Assembly (NCBI GenBank): GCA_025464585.1
Contig: JAODGL010000107.1
Location: 4,766 to 29,531 of the forward strand
Source: Methanosarcinales archaeon
GTDB taxonomy: Archaea; Halobacteriota; Syntropharchaeia; Alkanophagales; Methanospirareceae
Direction: 5' to 3'
Length of the DNA: 24,766 nucleotides
Positions 7,468-16,213 of this stretch are shown here, one piece after another (within the stretch, counting starts at the first letter, position 1; each line of letters begins with the position of its first letter). Under the pieces are notes generated by a model. That model had not been told where the DNA came from, searched no databases, and saw nothing but the letters and a program-made list of their open reading frames with translations. A program made the position numbers and the translations under genes.

Positions 7468-7619
7468 GCACGCTCCAACCATACACATGCTTATCACTAC
7501 TATATTATAATTTTTTATTTAAATATTTAAGTGAAATTTTGATGATATGTTTAGCATCGCGTATTTTACCATTGCACAGTAGAACATTGTTTTTTCGAGC
7601 TCTTCCACACGTAATATCA

Positions 7620-8690
7620 CTAACTAAAGAACCCTCTCGTGCGTTTGCATAACCAAACGAGGAAGAGCATTATCGGAACTTCTGTCAGAACACCAACGAC
7701 AGTGGCAAGAGAAGCGCCGGAATTCACGCCGAATAAAGTCGTGGCAACTGCGATTGCGACCTCAAAATGATTGCTCCCCGCGATGATTGCCGTGGGTGCT
7801 GCATCCTCATAACTCAATTTTATGGATTTTGAGATGAGATACGTGACTGCGAACACCACCAAAATGTTTATGAATATTGCAGCAGTGAGCATCCCGATTA
7901 TCGCTGGTAGTTTGACTATCTTCTCGCCCTGATACGTGAAGAGCACAATCAATGTAATCAATAATGCTATTATCGCCATATTCCCCAATCGAGGCACGAG
8001 CTTACTCTCAAACCAGTCAATACCCCTTCTTTTAATTATCTGCTCCCTCGTTATCCAGCCCGCCACTAAGGGAGTGCAGATGTATATGAGCACTGCAAGC
8101 CCTATGGTCCTCCAGGGCACTGCTATACCAGAAACACCGATAAGAAAAGTAGCCAGAGGAGCATATAAGAAGACCATTGTCAGCGAGTTTATTGCGGTCA
8201 TCACGAGTGTATGTCCCATGTTCCCTTCTGCGAGGTAGCTCCACACGAGGACCATGGCAGTGCAGGGCGCCACACCCAAAAGAATCAAACCCGCTATGTA
8301 CTGTTGAACAAGCGATATTTCGCCCAGTGGCGTTGCCGTTGCGCCCTGCGGTAGAAATCGAAAGAAGACTACGCTCAGGAATAGCCATGCGAAGATAGCC
8401 ATGGTAAAGGGTTTTATTGCCCAGTTCATGAACAGTGTGGTGGCGATGGGTTTTGGCGTCCGAACCGCATTCTTCACAGCCCCAAAACTGATTTGGACCA
8501 TTATGGGATATATCATGGCGAACAGGCAGATAGCAATGGGGATAGAGATATGCGCAACTTCTAATACTGCCATAAGTTCGGAAAGCTGCGTGAACGCTCT
8601 GCCAATGAGAGTGCCTGCGAGTATGCAGATTATAACCCATAATGAGAGGTATTTCTCCCATATTCCAAGTTTCCGTTCCTGTTTCTCCAT
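7620..8690 (-). CDS. acr3: ACR3-family arsenite efflux permease
   Basis: This 356-aa membrane protein of the bile/arsenite/riboflavin transporter superfamily, ACR3 branch, exports As(III) using the proton gradient. About ten hydrophobic helices are visible. The conserved helix-4 motif GVAPCTAMVLVWSYLAEGN contains the essential cysteine, and the C-terminal signature SNHFEVAIAVATTLFG is followed by GASLATVVGVLTEVP. Length is normal and intact. It is alone on its strand: the ATG overlaps the stop of a zinc-ribbon-like remnant (TAATG), and an ArsR-like fragment and operator-like element lie upstream. Regulation by an ArsR protein is likely, but the regulator nearby is truncated. Confidence 0.94.
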   Translation of the reverse strand: MEKQERKLGIWEKYLSLWVIICILAGTLIGRAFTQLSELMAVLEVAHISIPIAICLFAMIYPIMVQISFGAVKNAVRTPKPIATTLFMNWAIKPFTMAIFAWLFLSVVFFRFLPQGATATPLGEISLVQQYIAGLILLGVAPCTAMVLVWSYLAEGNMGHTLVMTAINSLTMVFLYAPLATFLIGVSGIAVPWRTIGLAVLIYICTPLVAGWITREQIIKRRGIDWFESKLVPRLGNMAIIALLITLIVLFTYQGEKIVKLPAIIGMLTAAIFINILVVFAVTYLISKSIKLSYEDAAPTAIIAGSNHFEVAIAVATTLFGVNSGASLATVVGVLTEVPIMLFLVWLCKRTRGFFS

Positions 8691-8795
8691 TATCGCCTCT
8701 TCCCCTCACAATCGAAGCAGTAGTCCTTCTGACGGCTGCTTAAGAATTCACGCCCGCATCCCTGTTATCTTTCCCTTCTTGCATTTCTGAGCATG
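8690..8795 (-). pseudogene. Possible zinc-ribbon mini-protein remnant before acr3
   Basis: Just before acr3, the frame ending in TAATG reads GCGREFLSSRQKDYCFDCEG, which looks like the second half of a zinc ribbon (CGREF ... YCFDC). It starts only after a TAA. The preceding frame, shifted, reads QKCKKGKITG, which could supply the first ligand. A frameshift between the two is therefore plausible. The stretch is only about 35 codons and the assignment is tentative. It could also be a non-coding leader of acr3. Confidence 0.3.
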
Positions 8796-8820
8796 TGGAA
8801 ATCCAGCTCTTTATTTCCTT

Positions 8821-8848
8821 CCTTATATATTTCAAATATATTTCAAAT
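8821..8848 (-). promoter_or_regulatory. acr3 promoter with operator-like repeat
   Basis: On the plus strand TTTCAAATATATTTCAAAT (8830-8848) shares 15 identical bases, 8829-8843, with the palindromic operator at 5386-5400. On the minus strand it lies immediately upstream of and overlaps a TATA box (AATATATAAG, about 8822-8832), so binding there could block TBP. Here the second half-site is a direct rather than inverted repeat. Confidence 0.5.
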
Positions 8849-8978
8849 ACCGCTGATTCGTCACTTCAACAAAAACTTTGAAGATAAAAGCTATGTCTTC
8901 AACATCCTCGTTCATGCGACTCCTTACTTTTTCCACTGTCTCTTCCGGTATGTCATAAGAAGGCGGTATTGCGGTCAT
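8832..8978 (-). pseudogene. Truncated ArsR-family repressor, N-terminal part only
   Basis: This 48-codon ORF begins MTAIPPSYDIPEETVEKVRS and continues NEDVEDIAFIFKVF. That matches the N-terminal helix region that precedes the winged helix in ArsR/SmtB repressors (usually followed by a D-x-TR-LKIL motif). The helix-turn-helix and metal site are missing: after VFVEVTNQRYLKYI it stops at TGA inside the acr3 operator-like element. AAGGGGA lies before the ATG. Either the gene lost its 3' part by deletion or this is a short unrelated protein; I favour deletion. The stretch 8979-9117 has no gene that I can see besides the promoter of the next gene. Confidence 0.5.
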
Positions 8979-9117
8979 ATTCCCCTTTCTTAGCTATCGT
9001 GAACAAATGAACACAACTGGTCTTCATCCCTTATTGCATCATTTTAATTGTCATGTTGTATCTACCATCTCGCTCATTTCATCTTTTTATAAGAGAATTC
9101 CATAATAGTGAATAGAA

Positions 9118-10131
9118 ATGAGAGAGAGACAGTTTCAGGAAGAAGTACAGTACTTCAACCGCAAGTTAACCGGGGTTATTGAGCAAAAGATGCAAGGATG
9201 CTCAAATAAAAATTTATACGCTGCGCTAAATTATATAATAGATACAGGAGGGAAGAGACTGCGCCCCATCATCTGCCTTTTATCTGCGGAAGCAGTGGGC
9301 GGCTCACGGGACAAGGCTTTATTCGTTGCCATGGCTATTGAACTCCTCCATAATGCTTCTCTCGTTCATGATGATATTATAGATGAGAATTCCATACGTA
9401 GAAGGAATCCTTCTAATCCCGCAAGATATGGCGAAAAAAAGGCGATAGTCATCGGTGATTTTTTGTTTGGACTTTCCTGTGAGATGCTGGCGAGATGCGA
9501 AGTGCCGGAAATAGTGGGATTGATCTCGAGTGCAGTTTCCAACGTCGCTATGGGGCAGTACCTGGAGTTCACGCTGCGGAAGAAGAGCTTACAAAAAGTG
9601 ACAGAGCACGAGTACCTCGAGGTAGCGGCGCTAAAAACCGCTTCTACATTTGTTGCGAGTGCAGAAGCAGGCGCCATTCTCGGCGGTGGAAGCGAAGTAG
9701 AAATCGAGAAGCTATGCAATTACGGTAAAAATTTGGGTATGGCATTTCAGATTCAGGATGACGTTTTGGATATCTGCGGTGACCCTGCGAAAACAGGAAA
9801 GCCCGTGGGGTTGGACATTAAAAATGGTGAAAGAACCATTCTTGTCATCCATGCATTAAATCATTTGCATCCTTCAGAAAAGGAATATATATCTAAGGTC
9901 CTTTCAAAGAAAAAAGACATCAGTAGTTCTGATATTGAGAGGGTCAGGGAAATTCTTATGCATTCCGGCTCGATTAACTATGCAATCCGACTATCTAACG
10001 AACTCATAGGGGGTGCGAAAAGTTGCATTGAGGAGCTTGAAGATTCTGAAGCCAAAGAAAAACTCAAAGCTATTGCTGATTTTGCCGCTGAGCGAATAGA
10101 GAAGCAATCTTTTGCTGAGTTCATACTGTAA
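9118..10131 (+). CDS. idsA: Polyprenyl diphosphate synthase (GGPP/FPP synthase type)
   Basis: This 337-aa trans-prenyltransferase condenses isopentenyl diphosphate with allylic diphosphates to make the C20 (or C15) precursor of archaeal ether lipids. The first aspartate-rich motif is VHDDIIDENSIRRR near residue 85 and the second is FQIQDDVLDICGD near residue 215, with GGKRLRP near residue 42 for IPP binding. Length is normal. The residues before the first DDxxD would set chain length, but I cannot call C15 versus C20. The ATG at 9118 sits about 31 nt after a TATA box (TTTTTATAAG, 9082-9091). A broken restriction gene follows after 15 nt. Confidence 0.93.
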   Translation: MRERQFQEEVQYFNRKLTGVIEQKMQGCSNKNLYAALNYIIDTGGKRLRPIICLLSAEAVGGSRDKALFVAMAIELLHNASLVHDDIIDENSIRRRNPSNPARYGEKKAIVIGDFLFGLSCEMLARCEVPEIVGLISSAVSNVAMGQYLEFTLRKKSLQKVTEHEYLEVAALKTASTFVASAEAGAILGGGSEVEIEKLCNYGKNLGMAFQIQDDVLDICGDPAKTGKPVGLDIKNGERTILVIHALNHLHPSEKEYISKVLSKKKDISSSDIERVREILMHSGSINYAIRLSNELIGGAKSCIEELEDSEAKEKLKAIADFAAERIEKQSFAEFIL

Positions 10132-10146
10132 CGAAGTGAGTAAAAA

Positions 10147-11502
10147 ATGAATCCGTCAAATAGCGTTGATAATCTAATAACGGATATTAAGGAACGGCTT
10201 ACGTTAGATGGTAAAAATAAAGTCTTTGAAGAAGGTATGGAGCTTTGCTCGGAATTTATGAAAGAGAAGGCGGAGCCAGAAGCATTTATAAAGGAATTCT
10301 TGATTGACAAAATTCTCGATGCGTTAGGGTTGGAGAAATTACCCGAAAAATCTTTTGAGACGCCCAGCGGATATCGAAGCGTGGATTATCGGATAAAAAG
10401 CAAAGGACGTATGTTCTTAGTTGAGGCGAAGCCTTTAAATGCCGACTTATTTGAAAAAAGCAAATCTGGAGGAATTAATCAAATAAAAGGCTTGTTCAAA
10501 CTCGTAGAAGTAAAAGAGAACTATGATTTTGGCGTGGCGACTGATGGGCTGAGATGGATATTCATTGACAAAAGTGGGAAAATAGTTAATGACTTGAGAT
10601 TAAAAGAGAATTTTGAAAAGATAAAGGAATTCTTAGCCGGTAAGGAACGAGTTGTTTCACCGGAAACCGAAGAAGAGATAAGCAAGAAGTTCTACGACTG
10701 GTATAATGCGCTTCTGCACGGCGGCAGGTATAAGGACGGTAAAGGCGGCATGTTTTCGTATATTATATCGAATTCATTCAATACTTCTAAATTCGCAGAT
10801 AAGAGTAAAAAATTCATTCTGGAGAACTACTGTCTGAAACAAATTGACTTCTTCAAAAATATCAAGGTCTTCAAGGGCGTTGGCATTGAAAATGTCATAC
10901 TGATAGTGAGGAAATCGGAAGAGAAAGAGAATACCAGACGGATTTTGCATACCGACTCGTTTGATAATATTGAGGAGCTTGAACCTTCAAGCGATGTAAA
11001 TAAAATCTTCAGGATAAGTGCAGAGATAGATTTCGGAAGCGCATTTGAAAATACAGAACTGCTGGGTAATATCTGTTTTATAAGTTATGGTTTAAGACCA
11101 AACAGCGATGAAAGATATTGGAAGGGCGAATTCAAAAAAGATGATTTGATTTCCGATACGCCAACGAGGATTAACAAGAAACCCTATGTAGAGGCAAAAT
11201 ATATCGGTAGATACAAAATCAATAAAATCAAGTATTTAGAATGGGATACTGAAAGAAGCCCTAAAAAATTAGCCAGACCGACATTTCCTGAATTGTATAT
11301 CCATCCGAAGATAATTAGAGGCGCTACGGTAGATGGAACTTATGACGAAAGCGGGTTAGTGTGCAATCACAGCATCAATGTTATGGTGAGATATGGTAGT
11401 CTAAAGTCAGTTTCAAATCGAAGCATAGAGAACAGCATAAAGAAGTGGAGTGATAAGACGAGGAAGAAGCTGGAAAAAATAAAACCGAAGAAGAGAAGTT
11501 AA
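10147..11502 (+). pseudogene. Type IIG-like restriction-modification protein with the methylase core deleted
   Basis: This open 451-codon frame looks like a fused nuclease-methylase-specificity protein with its middle missing. Residues 1-190 form the nuclease domain, with a PD-(D/E)xK pattern Asp80 (VDYRI), Glu93-x-Lys95 (VEAKP) and the linker FYDWYNALLHGGRYKD. Immediately afterwards comes GGMFSYIISNSFNTSKF, which in Eco57I-like N6-adenine methylases lies after the NPPY motif. The SAM-binding and NPPY segments, several hundred residues, are absent. A target-recognition domain follows (for example GNICFISYGLRPNSDERYW and TFPELYIHPKIIRG), and the usual C-terminal helical end is also cut off (IKKWSDKTRKKLEKIKPKKRS). 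The frame stays open, so a protein could be made, but it cannot methylate. Confidence 0.8.
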
Positions 11503-11610
11503 AGGTGATAAAAGAAGCTATGGCGGGGATTAAAGGTGATAGGAGAGTCATGAGCGATATAGAGAAGATAAGGAGTCATGAGTGGGCGAAAGTCATAGAA
11601 GGTGAAAAAA

Positions 11611-13134
11611 ATGCAAAAACAAAATAGAACCCAGGAAGATTATATCATGTCTTTAGAAGCGGACAGGTGGCTATTCCACGCTGATCTGCTCGTGGACAAG
11701 GCGCATGTAGTAATGTTAAAAGAGCGGGGGATAATAAAAAGGGACGAAGCGGCAGCTATTTTGCACTGCTTAACTAAGATAGAGGAGCGTAGTGATGATT
11801 TTATCGAACATGAACTCCCTTCCTACGAGGATGTGCATACCGCGATAGAATCCGTGCTGATAAAGGAAATAGGCGAAGATAAGGGTGGAAGAATGCATAC
11901 CGGACGCTCAAGGAATGATGAAGTGGCAACGTGCATAAGAATTGCACTTCGTAACGATCTGTTAGAGCTAATGAGAAAGATAAACGAGTTAAGAGAAGTG
12001 TTGATAGAAAAAGCCGCTGAGAACGTTGATACCGTGATGCCAGGCTACACGCATCTGCAGCATGCACAACCAACGACTCTTGCACATCATTATCTGGCTC
12101 ATGCCGATGCGTTAGCGCGCGATTTCTTGAGGCTTATAAGCGCATACGAATGCGTAAACGTATGTCCTTTAGGTGCTGCGGCATTTGCATCTACTGGCTT
12201 TCCATTAGATAGAGAAAGAACAGCGAAACTTCTGGGTTTTGATTCCGTGCTGGAAAATTCGATGGATGCCGTATCCACGAGGGATTTCATCATCGAAGCG
12301 GTTTCGTGTTTCTCTAATCTGATGACAAACTTGAGCAGGCTTGCTGAAGAGATAATACTATGGAGCACCTCAGAATTCGATTTCATCCTTCTCCCGGAGG
12401 AATATGCAACCGGAAGTTCGATAATGCCGCAGAAACGAAACCCGGACTATGCAGAACTTGCGAGGGCAAGAACAGGCACTGTCCACGGATGTTTGATGAG
12501 CGTGCTATCTATATGCAAAGCTCTGCCCTACTCTTACAACCGCGATTTGCAAGAAGCCACGCCACATCTGCTGCAAGCCACGAAAACCACCATAACTTCG
12601 GTAGCAGTGATGAAGAGCATGGTAGAAAAGCTGGAATTAAAGAAGGAGGAGATGGAGCTCAAGGCAAAAATTGGGTTCACTGCTGCTACTGAGCTGGCTG
12701 ATACTATCGTTAGAGAAACGGGCATATCATTTAGAACTGCTCATAAAATTGTGTCTTCTTTGGCATTAGTCTTAGCAGATGAAAACCTGGAAGCGATAAA
12801 AGAGCAAGAATCAGAGAAAGCGTTTGTTGCAGAGATACTTCAGAGAATAGACGAAACCGCCACCCATATCATGGGTAAAAAGCTTAGTGAGATGAAGCTA
12901 ACGGAGAAGAAAGTAAAAGAAGCGCTGAACATCGTTTCAAATATTCAGAAGAGAAATGTAAAGGGAGGTCCGGCGGAAAAAGAAGTACTGAGGATGTTGC
13001 GAGCGAGGAGAATGGATTTGGAGAAGGATGAAAAATCGCAACAAGTAAGGGAGGAGCGTGTGAAAAGAAGCATGGGGGAATTGGAGAGAGAGGTGAAGAA
13101 AAAGAAAAGGGTTATAAAAGTAATTAAAAAATAG
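11611..13134 (+). CDS. argH: Argininosuccinate lyase
   Basis: This enzyme of the fumarase/aspartase superfamily cleaves argininosuccinate to arginine and fumarate, the last step of arginine synthesis. The family signature GSSIMPQKRNPDYAEL is near residue 270. The other conserved blocks, TGRSRNDEVATCIRI and GYTHLQHAQPTTLAHH (catalytic His), are present. The C-terminus is unusually basic, with a long Lys/Arg-rich tail (REVKKKKRVIKVIKK) past the normal end. The ATG at 11611 is preferred over the GTG at 11602 because AAGGTG lies 6 nt before it. Other arg genes are not adjacent. Confidence 0.93.
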   Translation: MQKQNRTQEDYIMSLEADRWLFHADLLVDKAHVVMLKERGIIKRDEAAAILHCLTKIEERSDDFIEHELPSYEDVHTAIESVLIKEIGEDKGGRMHTGRSRNDEVATCIRIALRNDLLELMRKINELREVLIEKAAENVDTVMPGYTHLQHAQPTTLAHHYLAHADALARDFLRLISAYECVNVCPLGAAAFASTGFPLDRERTAKLLGFDSVLENSMDAVSTRDFIIEAVSCFSNLMTNLSRLAEEIILWSTSEFDFILLPEEYATGSSIMPQKRNPDYAELARARTGTVHGCLMSVLSICKALPYSYNRDLQEATPHLLQATKTTITSVAVMKSMVEKLELKKEEMELKAKIGFTAATELADTIVRETGISFRTAHKIVSSLALVLADENLEAIKEQESEKAFVAEILQRIDETATHIMGKKLSEMKLTEKKVKEALNIVSNIQKRNVKGGPAEKEVLRMLRARRMDLEKDEKSQQVREERVKRSMGELEREVKKKKRVIKVIKK

Positions 13135-13215
13135 GATCCTGAGGCACGGGCAAATCCCATTTCCTTTTTGTCACTTCCATTCCTTTGAGCATATCCCTCT
13201 TATCTGAAAGTTTCC

Positions 13216-13694
13216 TTAAAGCGCTGATTCTCCTAACTTCCTCAAAATTGACCTATATCGCTCGCTACGGATTGCCCTATAAACCTTTGGGTCGAGATAT
13301 TTTTTCCCAATTCTATCAGCGGCATCAAAAATCCCGGACATGGCGTCATTCTCACTTATTATCCCGTCCTCATCCTTCCAAAAAACCGCATCGCCTATTT
13401 CATGCATTAAAATAGGTAGTCCACTTGAAAATGTGTAACATATTTTTTAAAAACCTCCAAAAACTTTTCCATCAGAGTCTTTTCTGTGTTCGCTTCTTTT
13501 AGTATTTGCTCAAATATACGGCGAATCAGTTCTCCCAGTTCTGTTACCCCTCCTAAAGACACATAAACGGCAAGGAGGTCTTCTTTTTCTTTAGCCAAGT
13601 AACGCAAGAATGCCGCTAACGAGCTCTTACCTATGCCTCTTTCGCCTGCTAAAAAAAACGTTCTCTTGTCTCCCAGATGCACTTTGCTTGACAT
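13216..13694 (-). pseudogene. AAA-type ATPase, internally deleted and frameshifted
   Basis: The 5' part (from ATG 13694) carries a P-loop GERGIGKSS at residues 18-26 and continues AAFLRYLAKEKEDLLAVYVSLGGV to a TAA at 13407-13409. The 3' part is in another frame: LPILMHEIGDAVFWKDEDG through DPKVYRAIRSERYRSILRKLGE. This reads as the C-terminal lid region of archaeal single-subunit AAA (AAA_16-like) ATPases. Walker B and the sensor segments expected in between are missing. The pieces therefore represent one gene that lost its middle; the junction is near 13410-13425. It is convergent to argH and divergent from the CbiA-like gene. Confidence 0.72.
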
Positions 13695-13751
13695 ATTTTG
13701 TTTTTATTAATTATAATCGCTTATATATTTTATGACTATGTAAAAATAAGG

Positions 13752-15209
13752 ATGATGAACAGAAATATCCCGAGGGTGGTAATTGCGGGAGATAGAAGCT
13801 CGGCAGGTAAGACTACTGTGTGTATCGGGCTATTGGGTTCTTTACGAGCACGAGGGCTTGAGGTTCAGGGTTTCAAGGTTGGACTTGATTATATAGACCC
13901 AGGATTTCACACATTGGTTTCCGGCAGACCATCGAGGAATCTGGATGGCTTTTTGATGTCGCCCGAAGTAGTAAAGGAGATATTCTTAAGAGGCTGTGAA
14001 GGAGCTGATATTGCAGTAATAGAAGGTGTTCGGGGGCTTTACGAAGGTTTAAATTATTCCAATGACATAGGAAGCACTGCACAGATAGCAAAGATTTTGG
14101 ACTGTCCTGTTATACTTGTAGTTGATGCAGGGAGCATCACGAGGAGTGCTGCCGCAGTGGTTAACGGTTATAAAAGTTTTGACTCTAAAGTGCAGATATC
14201 AGGCGTTATTTTAAACAATATTGGAAGCGAAAGGCACGGAGAGAAGGCGGAGCTCGCAGTAGAGGAGTATAGTGGAGTAAAAGTCATTGGTAAGATTCCA
14301 CGTAAAAGCGACCTGGGAATCTCTATGCGTCACCTTGGCTTGATCACCGCCACGGAATGTGAAAACCGACGGGATGATTTCAACAACGTTTTAGATAAGA
14401 TAAAAACCTCGGTGGAGAAGAACGTGGATCTGAAGATGTTTTTTGAGATTGCAAAATCTGCATGTGCTCTGAAAGCGCCGGGGACTCGGATTTTTCATGC
14501 GAGGAGAAGTGGAAGCGAAGAATCTAAGGTCAGGATTGCAGTGGCTTTTGACGAGGCGTTCAATTTTTACTATCAGGATACACTGGATTTACTCGCTTTG
14601 GAAGGTGCGGAACTCGTCTATTTCAGTCCGATAAGGGATAAGAAGCTCCCAGAAGGAACTGATGCGGTTTATATTGGTGGCGGCTTTCCCGAGATCTATG
14701 CAGCGGAGCTTTCCTCGAACACGCAAATGCTCAATGCAGTAAATGATTTTTACGATGGATATGGGGTCATATATGCGGAATGCGGTGGGCTAATGTATCT
14801 ATTGGAACAACTTGAATATAAGCCTTTACAGGGCTTGCCGGGTCGCAGGGCAGAGTCACACAAGGGCGAAGGAGGTAGTTTTGAGATGTGTGGTGTGATA
14901 AAAGGATTGGTGAGATTTGGAGAAAAGAGAGTCGTGAACTATGTAGAGGGTGAATTTCAGAAGGATTGTATCTTAGGTAAAAAAAGTGGCAGGTTTAAAG
15001 GGCATGAATTCCATCATTCCGAAATACTGCTTGAAAATCTGTCAAATGTGGATTTTGCGTATAAAATGCTGAGGGGAGAGGGTATAAAAGATGGAATGGA
15101 CGGCATTGTGTCAAAGAACTGCCTTGCGTCTTTTGCCCATCTGCATGCCGCTTCCTATACAGAATTTGCCGAGAATTTTGTTAGAAGTGCCAAACAAAGT
15201 TCCCTTTAA
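13752..15209 (+). CDS. cbiA: Cobyrinate / Ni-sirohydrochlorin a,c-diamide synthase (CbiA/CfbB family)
   Basis: This ATP-dependent glutamine amidotransferase amidates the a and c acetate side chains of a tetrapyrrole, for cobalamin (CbiA) or coenzyme F430 (CfbB). The N-terminal dethiobiotin-synthetase-like domain has the P-loop GDRSSAGKTT and VGLDYIDPGFH. The C-terminal class I glutaminase domain has nucleophile Cys in YAECGGLMYL and the partner His region KGHEFHHSE. A longer frame from 13698 exists, but it would begin inside the TATA region (CTTATATATTTTATG, about 13720-13734). ATG 13752 gives 485 aa, normal for the family, and is likely leaderless. No cob, cbi or cfb neighbours are in the window, so the two functions cannot be separated here. 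Confidence 0.88.
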   Translation: MMNRNIPRVVIAGDRSSAGKTTVCIGLLGSLRARGLEVQGFKVGLDYIDPGFHTLVSGRPSRNLDGFLMSPEVVKEIFLRGCEGADIAVIEGVRGLYEGLNYSNDIGSTAQIAKILDCPVILVVDAGSITRSAAAVVNGYKSFDSKVQISGVILNNIGSERHGEKAELAVEEYSGVKVIGKIPRKSDLGISMRHLGLITATECENRRDDFNNVLDKIKTSVEKNVDLKMFFEIAKSACALKAPGTRIFHARRSGSEESKVRIAVAFDEAFNFYYQDTLDLLALEGAELVYFSPIRDKKLPEGTDAVYIGGGFPEIYAAELSSNTQMLNAVNDFYDGYGVIYAECGGLMYLLEQLEYKPLQGLPGRRAESHKGEGGSFEMCGVIKGLVRFGEKRVVNYVEGEFQKDCILGKKSGRFKGHEFHHSEILLENLSNVDFAYKMLRGEGIKDGMDGIVSKNCLASFAHLHAASYTEFAENFVRSAKQSSL

Positions 15210-15274
15210 GATACATAAAGACAGAACTCAGAATTCTATTTTTATTTCTGCTAACAAGTACAATATATTATTTA

Positions 15275-16213
15275 ATGTGGGCAATAGAAGTAAGAGACTT
15301 AACGAAGAGGTATCGAGGTAATGGCTTTGCTGCTGTGGACCACATCTCTTTTAGCGTGGAAAGTGGCGAGATATTTGCTCTGCTCGGTCCTAATGGCGCG
15401 GGTAAGACAACGACGATAAAAATATTGACTACTCTGCTTAAGCCCACATCAGGAACGGCAAAGGTAGCGGGTTTTGATGTCAGTAAGGATAAGGACAGCG
15501 TGAGGAAGAGCATAGGGATTGTTTTTCAAGAACCCTCTCTGGACTGGAGATTAACAGGACGCGAGAATCTGGATTTTCATGCCAGGATATACGGGATAGG
15601 AAGGAAAGAAAGAGAAGAGAGGATAGAAGAGGTTTTAAAGCTCGTTGAACTGGAAGACAAAGCAGATGTAGTAGTGGATAAGTATTCAGGTGGTATGAAA
15701 CGCAGTTTAGAGCTTGCAAGAGGCTTTATTCACAGTCCAAAAGTCCTGTTCTTAGACGAACCCACGCTGGGATTGGATACACATACGAGGAGACGGATAT
15801 GGGATTACATACGGGAGTTGAATGGTAAAGAAGGGGTAACGATTGTATTGACCACGCATCACATGGAAGAAGCTGATTACCTCTGTGAACGTGTGGGGAT
15901 TATGGACCAGGGGAAGATAATCGCTCTTGACACACCGAAGAACCTGAAGGATTTGATAGGTTCGGATCTGGTGAGTTTGGAAATGAACACACGGGATTAC
16001 AATACGGATATTTTCAAAAAGCTTGATTTTGTTACTGATTTCAGAAAACATGATGATTTTGTAACGTTGAAGATGGAGAGAGGCGACTTGAGGATTCCTG
16101 CGATTATGGAGGTTGCGCGGCGAGAGGGGGTAGAGATAAAATCAGTGAATTTGAGAAAACCGAGCTTAGAGGATGTGTTCCTGCATTTCACAGGGAGGAG
16201 GATAAGGGAATAA
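15275..16213 (+). CDS. ABC transporter ATP-binding protein (DrrA-like), partner lost
   Basis: This 312-aa ATPase has Walker A GPNGAGKTT, Q-loop VFQEPSLDW, signature YSGGMKRSLELARG, Walker B VLFLDEPTLGLD and H-loop TTHHMEEA. The C-terminal domain ends with KPSLEDVFLHFTGRR, as in DrrA/ABC-2 systems. It appears intact. Its normal partner, an ABC-2 permease, should follow directly, but only a 32-nt relic (16400-16431) and a truncated, frameshifted copy (17139-17449) remain. The ATPase is therefore probably orphaned, unless it serves a permease elsewhere. Confidence 0.92.
   Translation: MWAIEVRDLTKRYRGNGFAAVDHISFSVESGEIFALLGPNGAGKTTTIKILTTLLKPTSGTAKVAGFDVSKDKDSVRKSIGIVFQEPSLDWRLTGRENLDFHARIYGIGRKEREERIEEVLKLVELEDKADVVVDKYSGGMKRSLELARGFIHSPKVLFLDEPTLGLDTHTRRRIWDYIRELNGKEGVTIVLTTHHMEEADYLCERVGIMDQGKIIALDTPKNLKDLIGSDLVSLEMNTRDYNTDIFKKLDFVTDFRKHDDFVTLKMERGDLRIPAIMEVARREGVEIKSVNLRKPSLEDVFLHFTGRRIRE

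Noticed and set aside
7519..7608. 29-codon ORF after acr3 (VEELEKTMFYCAMVKYAML)
   Set aside because: It looks faintly protein-like but is too short, begins with GTG and lacks a Shine-Dalgarno sequence. It may be a relic but is not supportable.
8031..8709. Second long minus-strand frame overlapping acr3
   Set aside because: It is out of frame with acr3, whose transporter motifs are clear, and its translation is His/Arg-rich as expected for a shadow frame.
11505..11627. 40-codon ORF starting at GTG just before argH
   Set aside because: It has no clear ribosome binding site, no family resemblance, and overlaps the argH start by 17 nt. It is more likely a chance frame in A-rich DNA.
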